DNA from: Paucidesulfovibrio gracilis DSM 16080
Lineage (GTDB): Bacteria; Desulfobacterota; Desulfovibrionia; Desulfovibrionales; Desulfovibrionaceae
DNA length: 64,000 nt
NCBI RefSeq assembly: GCF_900167125.1
Contig: NZ_FUYC01000003.1
Span: 1 to 64,000 of the forward strand
Direction of reading: 5' to 3'
Shown here: piece by piece, positions 8,819-17,663 of the stretch
Numbering within the stretch: position 1 is the first letter of the stretch
How the letters are laid out: every line of letters starts with the position of its first letter
Program-made: the position numbers and the translations under genes
Notes under the pieces: generated by a model
Databases searched by the model: none
Told to the model about the DNA's origin: nothing
Seen by the model: only the letters and a program-made list of their open reading frames with translations

Positions 8819-9889
8819 ATGCCCAAAGTGTGCATATTGGCTGGTGACGGCATTGGTCCGGAAATCATGGAGCAGGCTTTACGCGTATTGGAACGGGTCG
8901 GGCAGCGTTTTGGCAGGGAGTTTTCCCTGGAGCATGCATTAATTGGTGGCGTTGCCATTGACGCGACCGGCGGACCATTGCCCCAGGAAACCGTGGAGGC
9001 GTGTCGTCGGAGTGATGCCGTGCTTCTGGGGGCGGTCGGCGGACCGAAATGGGACGATATCGATCCGGCCATTCGTCCTGAAAAAGGGCTGCTGGGAATC
9101 CGTAAGGAGCTTGGGCTGTTTGCGAACCTGCGACCGGCAAGATTGTTTCCCCAACTTCGCGACGCCTGCTATCTGCGGCCGGACATTGCGGCCCGAGGGT
9201 TGGATGTCATGGTGGTGCGCGAATTGACAGGCGGCATTTATTTCGGGGAACCGCGTGGCGAGGAGACTCGTGAAACAGGACGCATGGGCTACAACACCAT
9301 GGTCTATCATGAGGAAGAGATCCGGCGAATCGGTGTGGTGGCCTTTGAAGCGGCCCGTAAGCGGGGAAGCCGTGTCTGTTCGGTGGATAAGGCCAACGTG
9401 TTGGATGTTTCCCGCGTCTGGCGCGAGGTTATGCGCGAGGTGGCAACCGATTACCCGGACGTGGAATTGAGCGAAATGTACGTTGACAACGCGGCCATGC
9501 AGCTTGTCCGCGATCCTTCCCAGTTTGATGTCGTGGTCACGGGCAATCTGTTCGGCGATGTGCTTTCCGACGAAGCTGCGGCCATTACCGGTTCCATCGG
9601 CATGCTGCCGTCCGCGTCATTGGGCGCCAACGGTCCCGGGTTGTATGAGCCTATCCATGGTTCTGCGCCGGATATAGCGGGGCAGGACAAAGCCAATCCG
9701 TTGGCTACGATCCTTTCCGTGGCCATGATGCTCCGACACTCGCTGGAAATGCCCGAAGAAGCGACCGCCGTGGAACAAGCTGTGGAGCAGACCTTGGACC
9801 AGGGCTTGCGAACCGGCGACATCGCCCAACAGGGAGACGGGGTTGTCGGCTGCCGGGCTATGGGTGACGCAGTGCTTGCTTGTATCTGA
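8819..9889 (+). CDS. leuB: 3-isopropylmalate dehydrogenase
   Basis: LeuB oxidatively decarboxylates 3-isopropylmalate to 2-oxoisocaproate with NAD+, the last specific step before transamination to leucine. GDGIGPEIM (9-17), [14 protein letters not shown] (about 137-150) and the C-terminal [11 protein letters not shown] motif (NAD binding and substrate loop) are all present. Length (356 residues) is normal. AGGAAGG precedes the ATG. It is the last gene of the leu operon on this strand. A class-IV aminotransferase about 7 kb downstream could supply the final transamination. Confidence 0.97.
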   Translation: MPKVCILAGDGIGPEIMEQALRVLERVGQRFGREFSLEHALIGGVAIDATGGPLPQETVEACRRSDAVLLGAVGGPKWDDIDPAIRPEKGLLGIRKELGLFANLRPARLFPQLRDACYLRPDIAARGLDVMVVRELTGGIYFGEPRGEETRETGRMGYNTMVYHEEEIRRIGVVAFEAARKRGSRVCSVDKANVLDVSRVWREVMREVATDYPDVELSEMYVDNAAMQLVRDPSQFDVVVTGNLFGDVLSDEAAAITGSIGMLPSASLGANGPGLYEPIHGSAPDIAGQDKANPLATILSVAMMLRHSLEMPEEATAVEQAVEQTLDQGLRTGDIAQQGDGVVGCRAMGDAVLACI

Positions 9890-9953
9890 ATAGCTTGATA
9901 TTGATTTTGCCGAGCATTTGTATTTGCCGTCTGGATACGTTGGGAGGAGTGCG

Positions 9954-10349
9954 GTGCCTTTTGCCCAGTGGGATGAAAGCCTGTCCATCGGGGCGGAACC
10001 GATTGATGGACAGCATCAATGGTTGTTCACCATTCTGAACCGGCTTGCCACGCATATCGGAAGCCCAGATGAGGAAAAAGCAGTCGTTCGTTGTCTTGTG
10101 GATATGGAGCGGTATGCTTTGATTCATTTTGCAGCGGAAGAAGCGTTCATGCGCGAGGTCGGTTATGACGGCCTGGAGAAGCATCGTACAGTGCATCAGG
10201 GGTTTGCCCGCAGTGTGGAGTCCTACCGTGAAGCGCTGATCAATGGGGATATCGCGGCGTTGGACGTGGCCGGGTATCTTCGTGATTGGCTGATCAATCA
10301 TGTGCGCGGGGCGGATATGGCCATTCGACACCATCTGCAATCACGCTGA
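9954..10349 (+). CDS. Bacteriohemerythrin
   Basis: This 131-residue four-helix protein carries all the expected di-iron ligands: H21, H58, E62, H77, H81, H116 and D121. Members bind O2 reversibly and serve as oxygen sensors, carriers or scavengers, which suits a microaerotolerant anaerobe. The GTG at 9954 is chosen because GGGAGGA lies five bases upstream; a TTG at 9918 has no ribosome site. It has no partner domain, so it is a free cytoplasmic hemerythrin. It follows leuB by 64 bases and ends at a weak terminator. Confidence 0.93.
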   Translation: MPFAQWDESLSIGAEPIDGQHQWLFTILNRLATHIGSPDEEKAVVRCLVDMERYALIHFAAEEAFMREVGYDGLEKHRTVHQGFARSVESYREALINGDIAALDVAGYLRDWLINHVRGADMAIRHHLQSR

Positions 10350-10355
10350 CCAACG

Positions 10356-10379
10356 GCGCGTTTAGTGCGCGCTTTTTTT
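10356..10379 (+). terminator. Weak terminator after bacteriohemerythrin
   Basis: A 5-bp GC stem (GCGCG/CGCGC) with a seven-base loop is followed by seven T residues. The stem is short but the T-tract is good. Confidence 0.6.
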
Positions 10380-10392
10380 GACGAATAGCAAC

Positions 10393-10416
10393 GGGCGGGA
10401 GGTCGGCTTCCCGCCC
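10393..10416 (+). other. Hairpin in front of EamA gene
   Basis: A perfect 8-bp stem GGGCGGGA/TCCCGCCC with an eight-base loop lies 38 bases before the EamA start. No T-tract follows, so it is not a standard terminator. It may stabilise the message or help the preceding weak terminator. Confidence 0.4.
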
Positions 10417-10453
10417 GATATCTCGTTCTCGTACAGTAATAAGGAACATTGAT

Positions 10454-11425
10454 ATGGAAAGCGCAGAAAAAGCGTTTGGGCCTGTGCTCGCAGTGCTGGC
10501 GGCCGTTGTGCTTTGGGGAAGTTCTTTTCCCATGATGAAGGCTGTGTTGGCCGTGTTCGGACCATGGACCATTATGTGGTTGCGTATGCTGGTGGGAACG
10601 CTGGTACTGTTGCCCTTTCTTGGCCGCATGAGTCTTGCCGGATATCGGAAAGGGGATTGGCGCCTTCTGGGGGGAATGGTGCTTTGCATGCCCTGTTTGT
10701 ATTTTTACCTTGAGTCCAACGCGTTGACTCTGACCACGTCTTCCCAGGCTGGTGTGGTGGCTGCCATCCTGCCCCTGGTGGTGGCGTTGGGCGGTTGGAT
10801 GTTTCTTCGGGAACCGCTTGACCGTGGCTCGTTATTCGGGTTGGCCCTGGCTTTGTGCGGAGTGATCGTTCTCACGTTGAGCGGCAGCCCCGATGAATCG
10901 GCTCCGCATCCGGTCTTGGGAAACCTGATGGAATTGGGAGCCATGCTTTCAGCCGCGGTGTATATGTTGCTGGCGAGACAGTTAGGCGAACGGTACAACG
11001 CGTTGACCCTAACGGGTATGCAGACTTTGGCGGGGCTGGTGTTTTTTTTGCCCGGGGCCATGGATCTGGGACCAAAAGCCTTGGAGCATCCCGAAGCCCT
11101 GACGGCAGCCGCCTATCTTGGGGCGTTCGTGAGCATCGGGGCGTTTGGGTTGTATAATTTCGGGCTTTCCCGGCTACAGGCCGGACGAGCAGCCGTAGCC
11201 ATCAATTTGGTTCCCGTGGTGGCCGTTGCCCTGGCCTGGATTTGGTTGGGCGAGGCGTTGAATCCGGTTCAGATGCTGGCGGCCGGAGCCACGCTCTTGG
11301 GCGTTTGGCTGGCCCAGCGTGGCTCTTCGACGCAGCAGAATGAGGGACAACAAGCCTCGCTTCTTGACAGGACGCAAGAATCTGTTCCTGCGGCGGCGGA
11401 TCCGGTGCCGGGAGATGCCTCCTGA
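10454..11425 (+). CDS. EamA/DMT-family exporter
   Basis: The 323-residue protein has ten predicted transmembrane helices in two EamA repeats. The first opens with VVLWGSSFPMMK and LRMLVGTLVLLPF, typical of RhaT/YdcZ-like drug/metabolite transporters. A charged tail of ~35 residues follows the last helix. Members export amino acids or small metabolites by proton exchange, but substrate cannot be predicted. AAGGA lies before the ATG. No operon partner is evident; the convergent tautomerase gene ends 40 bases away. Confidence 0.87.
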   Translation: MESAEKAFGPVLAVLAAVVLWGSSFPMMKAVLAVFGPWTIMWLRMLVGTLVLLPFLGRMSLAGYRKGDWRLLGGMVLCMPCLYFYLESNALTLTTSSQAGVVAAILPLVVALGGWMFLREPLDRGSLFGLALALCGVIVLTLSGSPDESAPHPVLGNLMELGAMLSAAVYMLLARQLGERYNALTLTGMQTLAGLVFFLPGAMDLGPKALEHPEALTAAAYLGAFVSIGAFGLYNFGLSRLQAGRAAVAINLVPVVAVALAWIWLGEALNPVQMLAAGATLLGVWLAQRGSSTQQNEGQQASLLDRTQESVPAAADPVPGDAS

Positions 11426-11464
11426 CGGATCGGGATGGGGCGGAGAATGTCCGGAGGTGAGGAG

Positions 11465-11668
11465 CTATCGTTCTCGGGTACGTCGGGCCGTGACACTTTC
11501 ACCGTTGATGCCCCAATTGTCTGTTTCCACTTCGTCGATGGTCACGACGGTGGTGGCCGGATTTTTATCGAGCACGTCGGCCAAAAGGTCGGTAACGCCT
11601 CGAATCAGCAGGGCTTTTTGTTCGGGCGTGGCTTCATCTTGGGTGATTTTGATGTTCACGTACGGCAT
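11465..11668 (-). CDS. 4-oxalocrotonate tautomerase family protein
   Basis: This 67-residue protein has the catalytic proline at position 2 (MPYVNIKITQ), exposed once the initiator methionine is removed. The rest fits the beta-alpha-beta tautomerase fold, with arginines in the second half. Such proteins form hexamers and catalyse keto-enol tautomerisation; the physiological substrate is unknown outside aromatic degradation pathways, none of which is seen here. Its start overlaps the 3' end of the GIY-YIG gene by 13 bases, so the two are co-translated. Confidence 0.85.
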   Translation of the reverse strand: MPYVNIKITQDEATPEQKALLIRGVTDLLADVLDKNPATTVVTIDEVETDNWGINGESVTARRTRER

Positions 11669-11937
11669 GGGGTGATTTCCTTTGCTGCTTGTTGCAGCGC
11701 CGCTTGTTTTTTGCGGCGGGGCAAGCGTTTAATGTGCCGTTCCAGGCGCAGGGCCGCGCTTTTATCCTCGCAGATACAGCTGGCCACGAGGCGCACCGGG
11801 CGGCGTGAGCGTGTGTATTTTGCTCCGGTTCCCGCGTTGTGGGTTTCCACACGGCGGGGAACATCGTTGCTGATGCCGCAATAGAGCGTGTCGTCAGCGC
11901 AGCGCAGCAAGTAAACGTACCAGGGTTTGGGGGGCAT
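11656..11937 (-). CDS. GIY-YIG nuclease-like protein (UPF0213/YhbQ)
   Basis: The 93-residue product is a free-standing GIY-YIG domain: YVYLLRC and LYCGI take the places of the GIY and YIG motifs. Downstream are the conserved arginine (PRRVETHN) and glutamate (RLERHIK). This small family resembles SLX1 and UvrC nuclease domains and is of uncertain biological role. The start at 11937 has AAGGTG six bases upstream; longer readings enter the ABC-F promoter region and lack a ribosome site. The tail is very basic. It is the first gene of a two-gene minus-strand unit with the tautomerase. Confidence 0.85.
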   Translation of the reverse strand: MPPKPWYVYLLRCADDTLYCGISNDVPRRVETHNAGTGAKYTRSRRPVRLVASCICEDKSAALRLERHIKRLPRRKKQAALQQAAKEITPCRT

Positions 11938-12108
11938 GCAGCACCTTCTTGCGAGGTATGCCGACCGGTGTGAAGGGGCCGCTCCCCTTGCCATTCCCGG
12001 CCCGGCGGTATATCCAGACACGCGCGGCAGTCGTCGCGAGAATCGATGCCCACAGTTTCCACAACCTCCAACAAAACCGCAACCTGTTTGCGATGAACGA
12101 GCGAGCAT

Positions 12109-14145
12109 ATGTCCCGCGTCACGGTGCAGTCCCTTGAAAAATCCTACGGCGGTCGAGACCTGTTCGCCGGTTTGTCTTTTGAAATCACGCCGGGCATGCG
12201 TCTGGCCGTGACCGGTCCCAATGGATGCGGTAAATCCACGTTGATGCGCATCTTGGCCGGGGAGGATGGACCGGATTCGGGGCAAGTGTCCATGGCTCGG
12301 GGAGCACGGGTCGGCTATGTTCGTCAGGAGCTTGACGAGGCGGATCTGGATCAACGGCTTTTGGCCTGGGTGTTGTCCTCTTTACCATCGTGGAACGATT
12401 TTTGGGACGCCTGGGAGCGGGCCGTGGAGGTGCGCGACGAAGCCGCGTTGGAGCGTCTTTCCCACCAGCAGGCCGAGTTCGAGGAGCAGTACGGGTACAA
12501 TCCGGACCACCAGGCTCGAGCCATTCTCATGGGGCTTGGATTTGCCGAGTCTGATCTGTTCAAGTGCTTGCGGGAGCTTTCCGGCGGCTGGCGCGAGCGC
12601 GCCAAGCTGGGGCGGGTGTTGTTGCAGGGCGCGGACGTGTTGCTTCTGGACGAACCCACCAACCATTTGGATCTGGAAGCCGTGGAATGGCTGGAGCAAT
12701 ATCTCCTCGGATTCCGTGGTGCACTGGCTTTTGTGGCGCATGATCGCGTCTTTTTGGAAAAGGTAGGGACGCATGTCCTGTTTGTTTCAGACGGACGCAG
12801 CGCCTTGCGCAAGGGGACGTTTTCCCAGTTTCTGGAGTGGGAGCGGGAAAACGCGGAGCAGCGAAGCCGGGAAGCGGCCAAGTTGAGCAACCGAATCGAA
12901 TCGGAAATGAGTTATATCCGCCGGTTCCGTGTGAAGGCTCGTAAAGCGGCCCAAGCCCAGAGCAAGCTGAAAAAGGTGGAGAAGCTCCAGTCCGAGTTGG
13001 AACGCCTACAAAGCGAACAAGGGGCGTCCCGGCCGGGTAAGTCGTTGAATTTTCGACTTCCTGATCCGAAACGTGGTGACAAGGTTGCTATCAATGCCGT
13101 GGACCTTCGGTTCAGCTATCCCGGCGGGGAGAGTGTCTGGGACGGGCTGGGATTTCAGCTTTTTCGCGGTAAGAAAGTGGCTCTGGCCGCTCCAAACGGG
13201 GCGGGGAAGACAACTTTGTTAAAGATCATCACCGGTTCGCTTCAACCGCATCAGGGCCATGTCAAAATTGGTCAAAATACTTCCCTGGGGTATTTCAGCC
13301 AACACCAGAGCGAAATCCTGAACACCGGCAATACGGTGCTGGGTGAAATCCGGCGACTTGGCGACCCCAATCTTACCGAAGAGCAACTCATGTCCGTGCT
13401 GGGGTTGTTTTTGCTTGGCGAATCATATTTTGAGCGTCGGGTGGACGCCCTGTCCGGTGGGGAAAAAAATCGTCTTATTTTGGCGTCGTTGTTTTTGGCC
13501 CGGGCCAATTTGTTGATTTTGGACGAACCGACCAACCATTTGGATTTGGAAAGCCGCATGGGGCTTGTTTCTGCCCTCAAGGATTATGAGGGAACCCTCT
13601 TCTTCGTTGCGCACGACCGATACCTGTTGCGCGAGGTGGCGGAAGAGGTCTGGTCGCTCGGCCGGACCGGCATAACCCAGCATTCCGGTTTTGAGGCTTG
13701 GGATGCGTGGCGCCGCCGGCAATTGGCCGGTGCCGATACCCGGGGGGAACCCGCGGAACCGGACACCACCGACCCCCTGGTCGGAAAAAGTGATACGGCA
13801 GCCACCACGGAGGAAACTTCCAAAACGCCGACAACGAAACTGAGCAAAGAGGAAAAGCGTCGGTTGGCCGAGGCGCGAAATGCGCTGTATCGGAAGTTGA
13901 AGCCGCTGAAGAAGGAATACGAAGCCAAGGAAGCGGACCTGGAAAAGGTGCTGGCGGAAATGGGAGAGCTGGAAGAGCGCATGAATGATCCGGCAACCTA
14001 TGAAAAACCCGAGGAAGCATTGAAGCTGAATACCGCGTATCGGGAAGCCGAGGATTGGTCCGAACGGTTGATGGAGCGCATGCAGGAGTTGGAGCAGGCC
14101 ATGGAAGCCATCAGTACGGAACGCGCTGCATTGGGGAACGAATGA
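12109..14145 (+). CDS. ABC-F family ATPase
   Basis: Two ABC ATPase domains lie in one soluble 678-residue polypeptide with no membrane segments. The first has Walker A GPNGCGKST (about 36-44), signature LSGGW and Walker B LLLDEPTNHLD. The second has APNGAGKTT, LSGGEKNR and LILDEPTNHLD. The charged P-site linker between them is helical. A C-terminal coiled coil follows from about residue 570, rich in Lys and Glu, as in Uup/YheS-type proteins. ABC-F proteins act on the ribosome, clearing stalled complexes or conferring antibiotic resistance; which applies here is unknown. Its stop overlaps the mutT start. Confidence 0.93.
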   Translation: MSRVTVQSLEKSYGGRDLFAGLSFEITPGMRLAVTGPNGCGKSTLMRILAGEDGPDSGQVSMARGARVGYVRQELDEADLDQRLLAWVLSSLPSWNDFWDAWERAVEVRDEAALERLSHQQAEFEEQYGYNPDHQARAILMGLGFAESDLFKCLRELSGGWRERAKLGRVLLQGADVLLLDEPTNHLDLEAVEWLEQYLLGFRGALAFVAHDRVFLEKVGTHVLFVSDGRSALRKGTFSQFLEWERENAEQRSREAAKLSNRIESEMSYIRRFRVKARKAAQAQSKLKKVEKLQSELERLQSEQGASRPGKSLNFRLPDPKRGDKVAINAVDLRFSYPGGESVWDGLGFQLFRGKKVALAAPNGAGKTTLLKIITGSLQPHQGHVKIGQNTSLGYFSQHQSEILNTGNTVLGEIRRLGDPNLTEEQLMSVLGLFLLGESYFERRVDALSGGEKNRLILASLFLARANLLILDEPTNHLDLESRMGLVSALKDYEGTLFFVAHDRYLLREVAEEVWSLGRTGITQHSGFEAWDAWRRRQLAGADTRGEPAEPDTTDPLVGKSDTAATTEETSKTPTTKLSKEEKRRLAEARNALYRKLKPLKKEYEAKEADLEKVLAEMGELEERMNDPATYEKPEEALKLNTAYREAEDWSERLMERMQELEQAMEAISTERAALGNE

Positions 14146-14576
14146 GTCGATCTTCCAATGAAATTTTTGTCGTGGCGGCAGTGATTTGGCGGCGGGGGCG
14201 GTACCTTGCGGTCTGTCGCCCCGAGGGAATGCCCTGGGCTGGTTGGTGGGAGTTTCCGGGTGGCAAGATCGAGGCGGGCGAATCCCGGGAAGCGGCCCTG
14301 AGCCGCGAGTTGCGGGAAGAACTGGGCATCACGCCGGAGCAGATGGTTTTTTGGCGGGAGAAGCGACATTCGTATCCCGACAAAGATGTACATTTATATT
14401 TTTACCATGTGTTCGAGTACCAAGGTACGCTTCGCCCTTTGGAGGGCCAGGAACTGCGTTGGATCGATCCCGGCGCACCGGGCGAGTTGGCTTTCTTGCC
14501 TGCGGATGTGGAGCTGGTGGATACTCTGTGTCGCCAGGGAGCGCCGTCCCAGGGATCTATTGAACCTTCCCGCTGA
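14142..14576 (+). CDS. mutT: MutT-type Nudix hydrolase
   Basis: The complete Nudix box Gx5Ex7REUxEExGU lies at residues 41-63 (GGKIEAGE, then RELREELGI). The protein is 144 residues. The N-terminal strand with RRGRYLAVCRPEG and the GWWEFPGGK motif match MutT, which hydrolyses 8-oxo-dGTP to prevent transversion mutations. The ATG overlaps the ABC-F stop (ATGA), so the two are co-translated. An earlier in-frame start lies deep inside the ABC-F gene and is rejected. Assignment to 8-oxo-dGTP rather than another nucleotide is by family resemblance. Confidence 0.88.
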   Translation: MSRSSNEIFVVAAVIWRRGRYLAVCRPEGMPWAGWWEFPGGKIEAGESREAALSRELREELGITPEQMVFWREKRHSYPDKDVHLYFYHVFEYQGTLRPLEGQELRWIDPGAPGELAFLPADVELVDTLCRQGAPSQGSIEPSR

Positions 14577-14639
14577 AGGGCGTAAGAATCGGAACGGCCT
14601 GTCAGATTTGTGCGGGCCATGGAAAGGAGAAGATTCGCA

Positions 14640-15512
14640 GTGCGTATACCCGAGTTGATGGAACGGCGTCGCCCGTTTTTGTCGCTGGAGTTTTTCCCGC
14701 CCAAAGAGCGGGAGGCCTGGCCACAATTTTTTGACGTGGCCGAGCGGCTCAAGGAATTGGATCCTTTGTTCGTGTCTGTGACCTATGGTGCCGGCGGCGG
14801 CACCCAGGACAACACACTGGAGATCGTGCGTCGGCTCAAGCGGGACATGGACATGGAGCCGATGGCGCACTTGACTTGCGTCGGGGCTTCCGCCGCTAAG
14901 ATTGAGGCGTTCCTGGAAGAGCTTCGGCGTGCCGATGTGCATAATGTGTTGGCCTTGCGCGGCGACCCGCCGAAAAACAACCCGGATTTTGACTTTTCGT
15001 CGGGCGAATTCCGTCATGCCTCGGATTTGGCTTCCTTTATCAAGGAACGCTTTCCAGAAATGGCTGTTGCGGTGACAGGGTACCCTGAACCGCATGTGGA
15101 GTCGCCATCCATCCCGGAGGATTTGCACTGGACCAAGGTCAAAGTGCAGGCTGGAGGCGATTTTTTGGTCACACAACTGTTTTTTGACAACAGATTGTAT
15201 TTCGATTTCGTGGAACGCCTGCGTGGTATGGAAGTCCATGCCCCGGTTATCCCTGGCGTGCTGCCCATTTTGAGCATTAACTCCGCGAAGTTCATTCTTT
15301 CCCTTTGCGGCGCGTCCATTCCGGGCAAATTTCTTTCCGCATTGGAATCCGCCCATGCCGAAGGTGGAGACGAGGCCGTGCGCGAGGTGGGGCTGGAATA
15401 CGCTGTGCGTCAGGCCCAGGAACTCATTGATAATGGCGCTCCGGGCGTTCACTTGTATACGCTCAACAAGGCCGAAGCCTGCCTGGAGATCGGCAGCAAA
15501 CTCAAGATATAA
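14640..15512 (+). CDS. metF: Methylenetetrahydrofolate reductase
   Basis: MetF reduces 5,10-methylene-THF to 5-methyl-THF, the methyl donor for methionine synthesis. LSLEFFPPKERE (about 13-24) carries the catalytic glutamate, and VTYGAGGGT and LRGDPP are FAD-barrel motifs. At 290 residues it is the short bacterial FAD-only form. GTG 14640 is preferred because AAGGAGA lies nine bases upstream; a GTG at 14610 is before that ribosome site. asd follows nine bases later, so both serve aspartate-family amino acid and methyl metabolism in one operon. Confidence 0.94.
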   Translation: MRIPELMERRRPFLSLEFFPPKEREAWPQFFDVAERLKELDPLFVSVTYGAGGGTQDNTLEIVRRLKRDMDMEPMAHLTCVGASAAKIEAFLEELRRADVHNVLALRGDPPKNNPDFDFSSGEFRHASDLASFIKERFPEMAVAVTGYPEPHVESPSIPEDLHWTKVKVQAGGDFLVTQLFFDNRLYFDFVERLRGMEVHAPVIPGVLPILSINSAKFILSLCGASIPGKFLSALESAHAEGGDEAVREVGLEYAVRQAQELIDNGAPGVHLYTLNKAEACLEIGSKLKI

Positions 15513-15521
15513 GGGGACAGC

Positions 15522-16550
15522 ATGAGCAAGAATCCCAGAGTGGCCGTATGCGGCGCCACAGGCGCCGTTGGCCGTGAAATGCTCAAGGTGCTTGAGCAAC
15601 GTGAATTTCCCGCGTCCGAGGTGGTACCCTTTGCCTCGGCCCGCTCAAAGGGGAAGAAATTGCCCTTTCGTGGAGGTGAGCTAACGGTTCAAGAATTGAC
15701 CCACGATTGTTTCGAAGGATTCGACGTGGCTTTGTTTTCAGCCGGAGGCTCCACCTCCGAGACCTATGCTCCTTCCGCGGCCAAACTGGGGTGTACTGTG
15801 GTGGACAACTCCAGCGCGTGGCGCATGAATCCCGAATGCCCGCTGGTGGTCCCTGAGGTGAACCCTCACGACCTCAAATGGCATAAAGGTATTATTGCCA
15901 ATCCGAACTGCTCCACCATCCAGATGGTGGTTGCCTTGCAGCCCATTCATCTGGAAGCCCGCATCAAGCGTGTGGTGGTCTCCACCTACCAAGCCGTTTC
16001 CGGTTCCGGGCAAAAGGCCATTAATGAGCTGGAAACCCAGGTCCGCCGTTTGTTTAACGGACAGGAAGTGGTGCCTGAGGCGTATCCGCACCAGATCGCT
16101 TTCAACTGCTTGCCGCAGATCGATGTCTTCCTGGAAGACGGATACACCAAAGAAGAAATGAAAATGGTTAACGAAACCATTAAAATCATGGGCGATCCGA
16201 ACATCAAAGTCACGGCCACTACGGTGCGTGTGCCTGTGTTCTATGGTCACTCCGAGTCCGTGAACATTGAGACGGAATCCAAGCTCACCGCTGACGATTG
16301 CCGGGCGCTTCTGGCCACGTCTCCGGGGATCGAGGTGGTGGATTACCCGGAAAAACAAGCCTATCCCATGGCCTTGGACGCGACTGGGCTGGACGAAGTG
16401 TTCGTCGGGCGCATTCGGGAAGACCATACCGTGGAGAACGGGTTGAATTTGTGGGTGGTGTCCGACAACATTCGTAAAGGCGCGGCCTTGAATGCTGTGC
16501 AGATCGCGGAAACGTTGCTGGAAATGGATCTCATGCGGGTAGAGCGCTAA
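15522..16550 (+). CDS. asd: Aspartate-semialdehyde dehydrogenase
   Basis: Asd reduces aspartyl phosphate to aspartate semialdehyde with NADPH, the branch point to lysine, threonine and methionine. GATGAVGREM (11-20) is the nucleotide-binding loop, and C130 in NPNCST is the acylated active-site cysteine. QVR and HSE motifs further on complete the substrate site. The 342-residue length fits the common bacterial form. AAGGGG precedes the ATG. It is probably co-transcribed with metF. Confidence 0.96.
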   Translation: MSKNPRVAVCGATGAVGREMLKVLEQREFPASEVVPFASARSKGKKLPFRGGELTVQELTHDCFEGFDVALFSAGGSTSETYAPSAAKLGCTVVDNSSAWRMNPECPLVVPEVNPHDLKWHKGIIANPNCSTIQMVVALQPIHLEARIKRVVVSTYQAVSGSGQKAINELETQVRRLFNGQEVVPEAYPHQIAFNCLPQIDVFLEDGYTKEEMKMVNETIKIMGDPNIKVTATTVRVPVFYGHSESVNIETESKLTADDCRALLATSPGIEVVDYPEKQAYPMALDATGLDEVFVGRIREDHTVENGLNLWVVSDNIRKGAALNAVQIAETLLEMDLMRVER

Positions 16551-16658
16551 CCGGCGTTCGCCTGACCGGGATGCATAGTGGCGGTCCGGGCCGGGATTTG
16601 CATCGGTCCGGATCGCTGTCGTTCCGGCAGGGCGGACGCTGTTAAGAAGGAAAAAGCC

Positions 16659-17600
16659 GTGGCTGAAGTTCTTGATGCCGATAGTTATCTCCAAAGGATG
16701 CTGAACACCGCCCGACCGGGCATGGGCCGGGTGCATGCGTTTTACGACCACCGGGTGGGGGCTGTTTGCCGTGACCCCCGGCTTATGTTGATGCCGTGGG
16801 ACGATCATTTGGTTCACCGGGGTGACGGTGTGTTCGAGTCCATGAAATTCATCGGGCGCCGTCTGTATCAGGTGGAACCGCACCTGGAGCGGCTGAAGCG
16901 TTCCTGTAAGGCGATTCATTTGCAGCCGCCGTGTTCCTGGGATGAAATTCGTGACAGCATTGTGGATGTGGCCCGGGCCGGTGGCCGGGACGACGGCATG
17001 GTCCGGGTTCTGCTGGGGCGCGGTCCTGGTGGATTCGGCATCGACCCTGATGAGTGTCCCGGAGCCAGCTTGTATGTTGTAGCCTACGACATCCACCGCA
17101 AGCCCGAGGCCGTGTATGAAAAAGGCGTCACCGCCTTCAAGACCTCCATTCCGGCCAAGCAGCCCTATCTCGCTACTATCAAAAGCATCGACTATCTGCC
17201 CAACGTGCTGATGAAGCGCGAGGCCGTGGAAAAGGGCTATGATTTCCCGATTTGTTTTGATGATCGGGGCTTTTTGGCCGAAGGCGCCACGGAAAACGTT
17301 TGCATCGTGGACCAGCAGGGCCGCCTGCATATCCCTGAATTCACCAACGCTTTGGCTGGAACGACGCTCATGCGGGCCATTGATCTTATCAAGGACGAGG
17401 TGGATTTGATCTTTCGGGGAATTCGGGAATCGGAGATTCGGGAGGCCAAGGAGGTCTTCATCGTGGGAACCACTACGGACGCCCTTTCTGTTGTGCGTTA
17501 CGAAGGGAAACCCATCCACAACGTAAAGCCCGGAGCCGTAAGCAAGCGTATTCGGCAGCTTTTGCAGCAGGACTTACGGGAAAACGGGTTGCCGCTGTAA
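16659..17600 (+). CDS. Class-IV aminotransferase (branched-chain / D-amino-acid type)
   Basis: This PLP enzyme of 313 residues shows K175 in the IKSIDYLPN motif as the Schiff-base lysine. EGATENVCIVD and the later GTTTDALSV stretch match fold-type IV cofactor-phosphate contacts. The family includes branched-chain aminotransferase, D-alanine aminotransferase and 4-amino-4-deoxychorismate lyase. A branched-chain role would complete the leucine pathway upstream, but sequence alone does not decide. GTG 16659 is chosen because AAGAAGGA lies eight bases upstream. A bidirectional-looking terminator follows. Confidence 0.85.
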   Translation: MAEVLDADSYLQRMLNTARPGMGRVHAFYDHRVGAVCRDPRLMLMPWDDHLVHRGDGVFESMKFIGRRLYQVEPHLERLKRSCKAIHLQPPCSWDEIRDSIVDVARAGGRDDGMVRVLLGRGPGGFGIDPDECPGASLYVVAYDIHRKPEAVYEKGVTAFKTSIPAKQPYLATIKSIDYLPNVLMKREAVEKGYDFPICFDDRGFLAEGATENVCIVDQQGRLHIPEFTNALAGTTLMRAIDLIKDEVDLIFRGIRESEIREAKEVFIVGTTTDALSVVRYEGKPIHNVKPGAVSKRIRQLLQQDLRENGLPL

Positions 17601-17624
17601 CGTTTCTTTTGTTTTTCAGTCGTT

Positions 17625-17651
17625 AGGCCGCATGACTGCGGCCTTTTTTTT
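17625..17651 (+). terminator. Rho-independent terminator between convergent genes
   Basis: A perfect 7-bp stem AGGCCGC/GCGGCCT with a six-base loop is followed by eight T residues. It ends the aminotransferase transcript just before the convergent glycosyltransferase gene. Confidence 0.92.
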
Positions 17652-17663
17652 GCCATAACGTGC

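Noticed and set aside
15738-17519. A 593-residue minus-strand frame across asd and the aminotransferase gene
   Set aside because: Antisense shadow of two well-defined enzymes.
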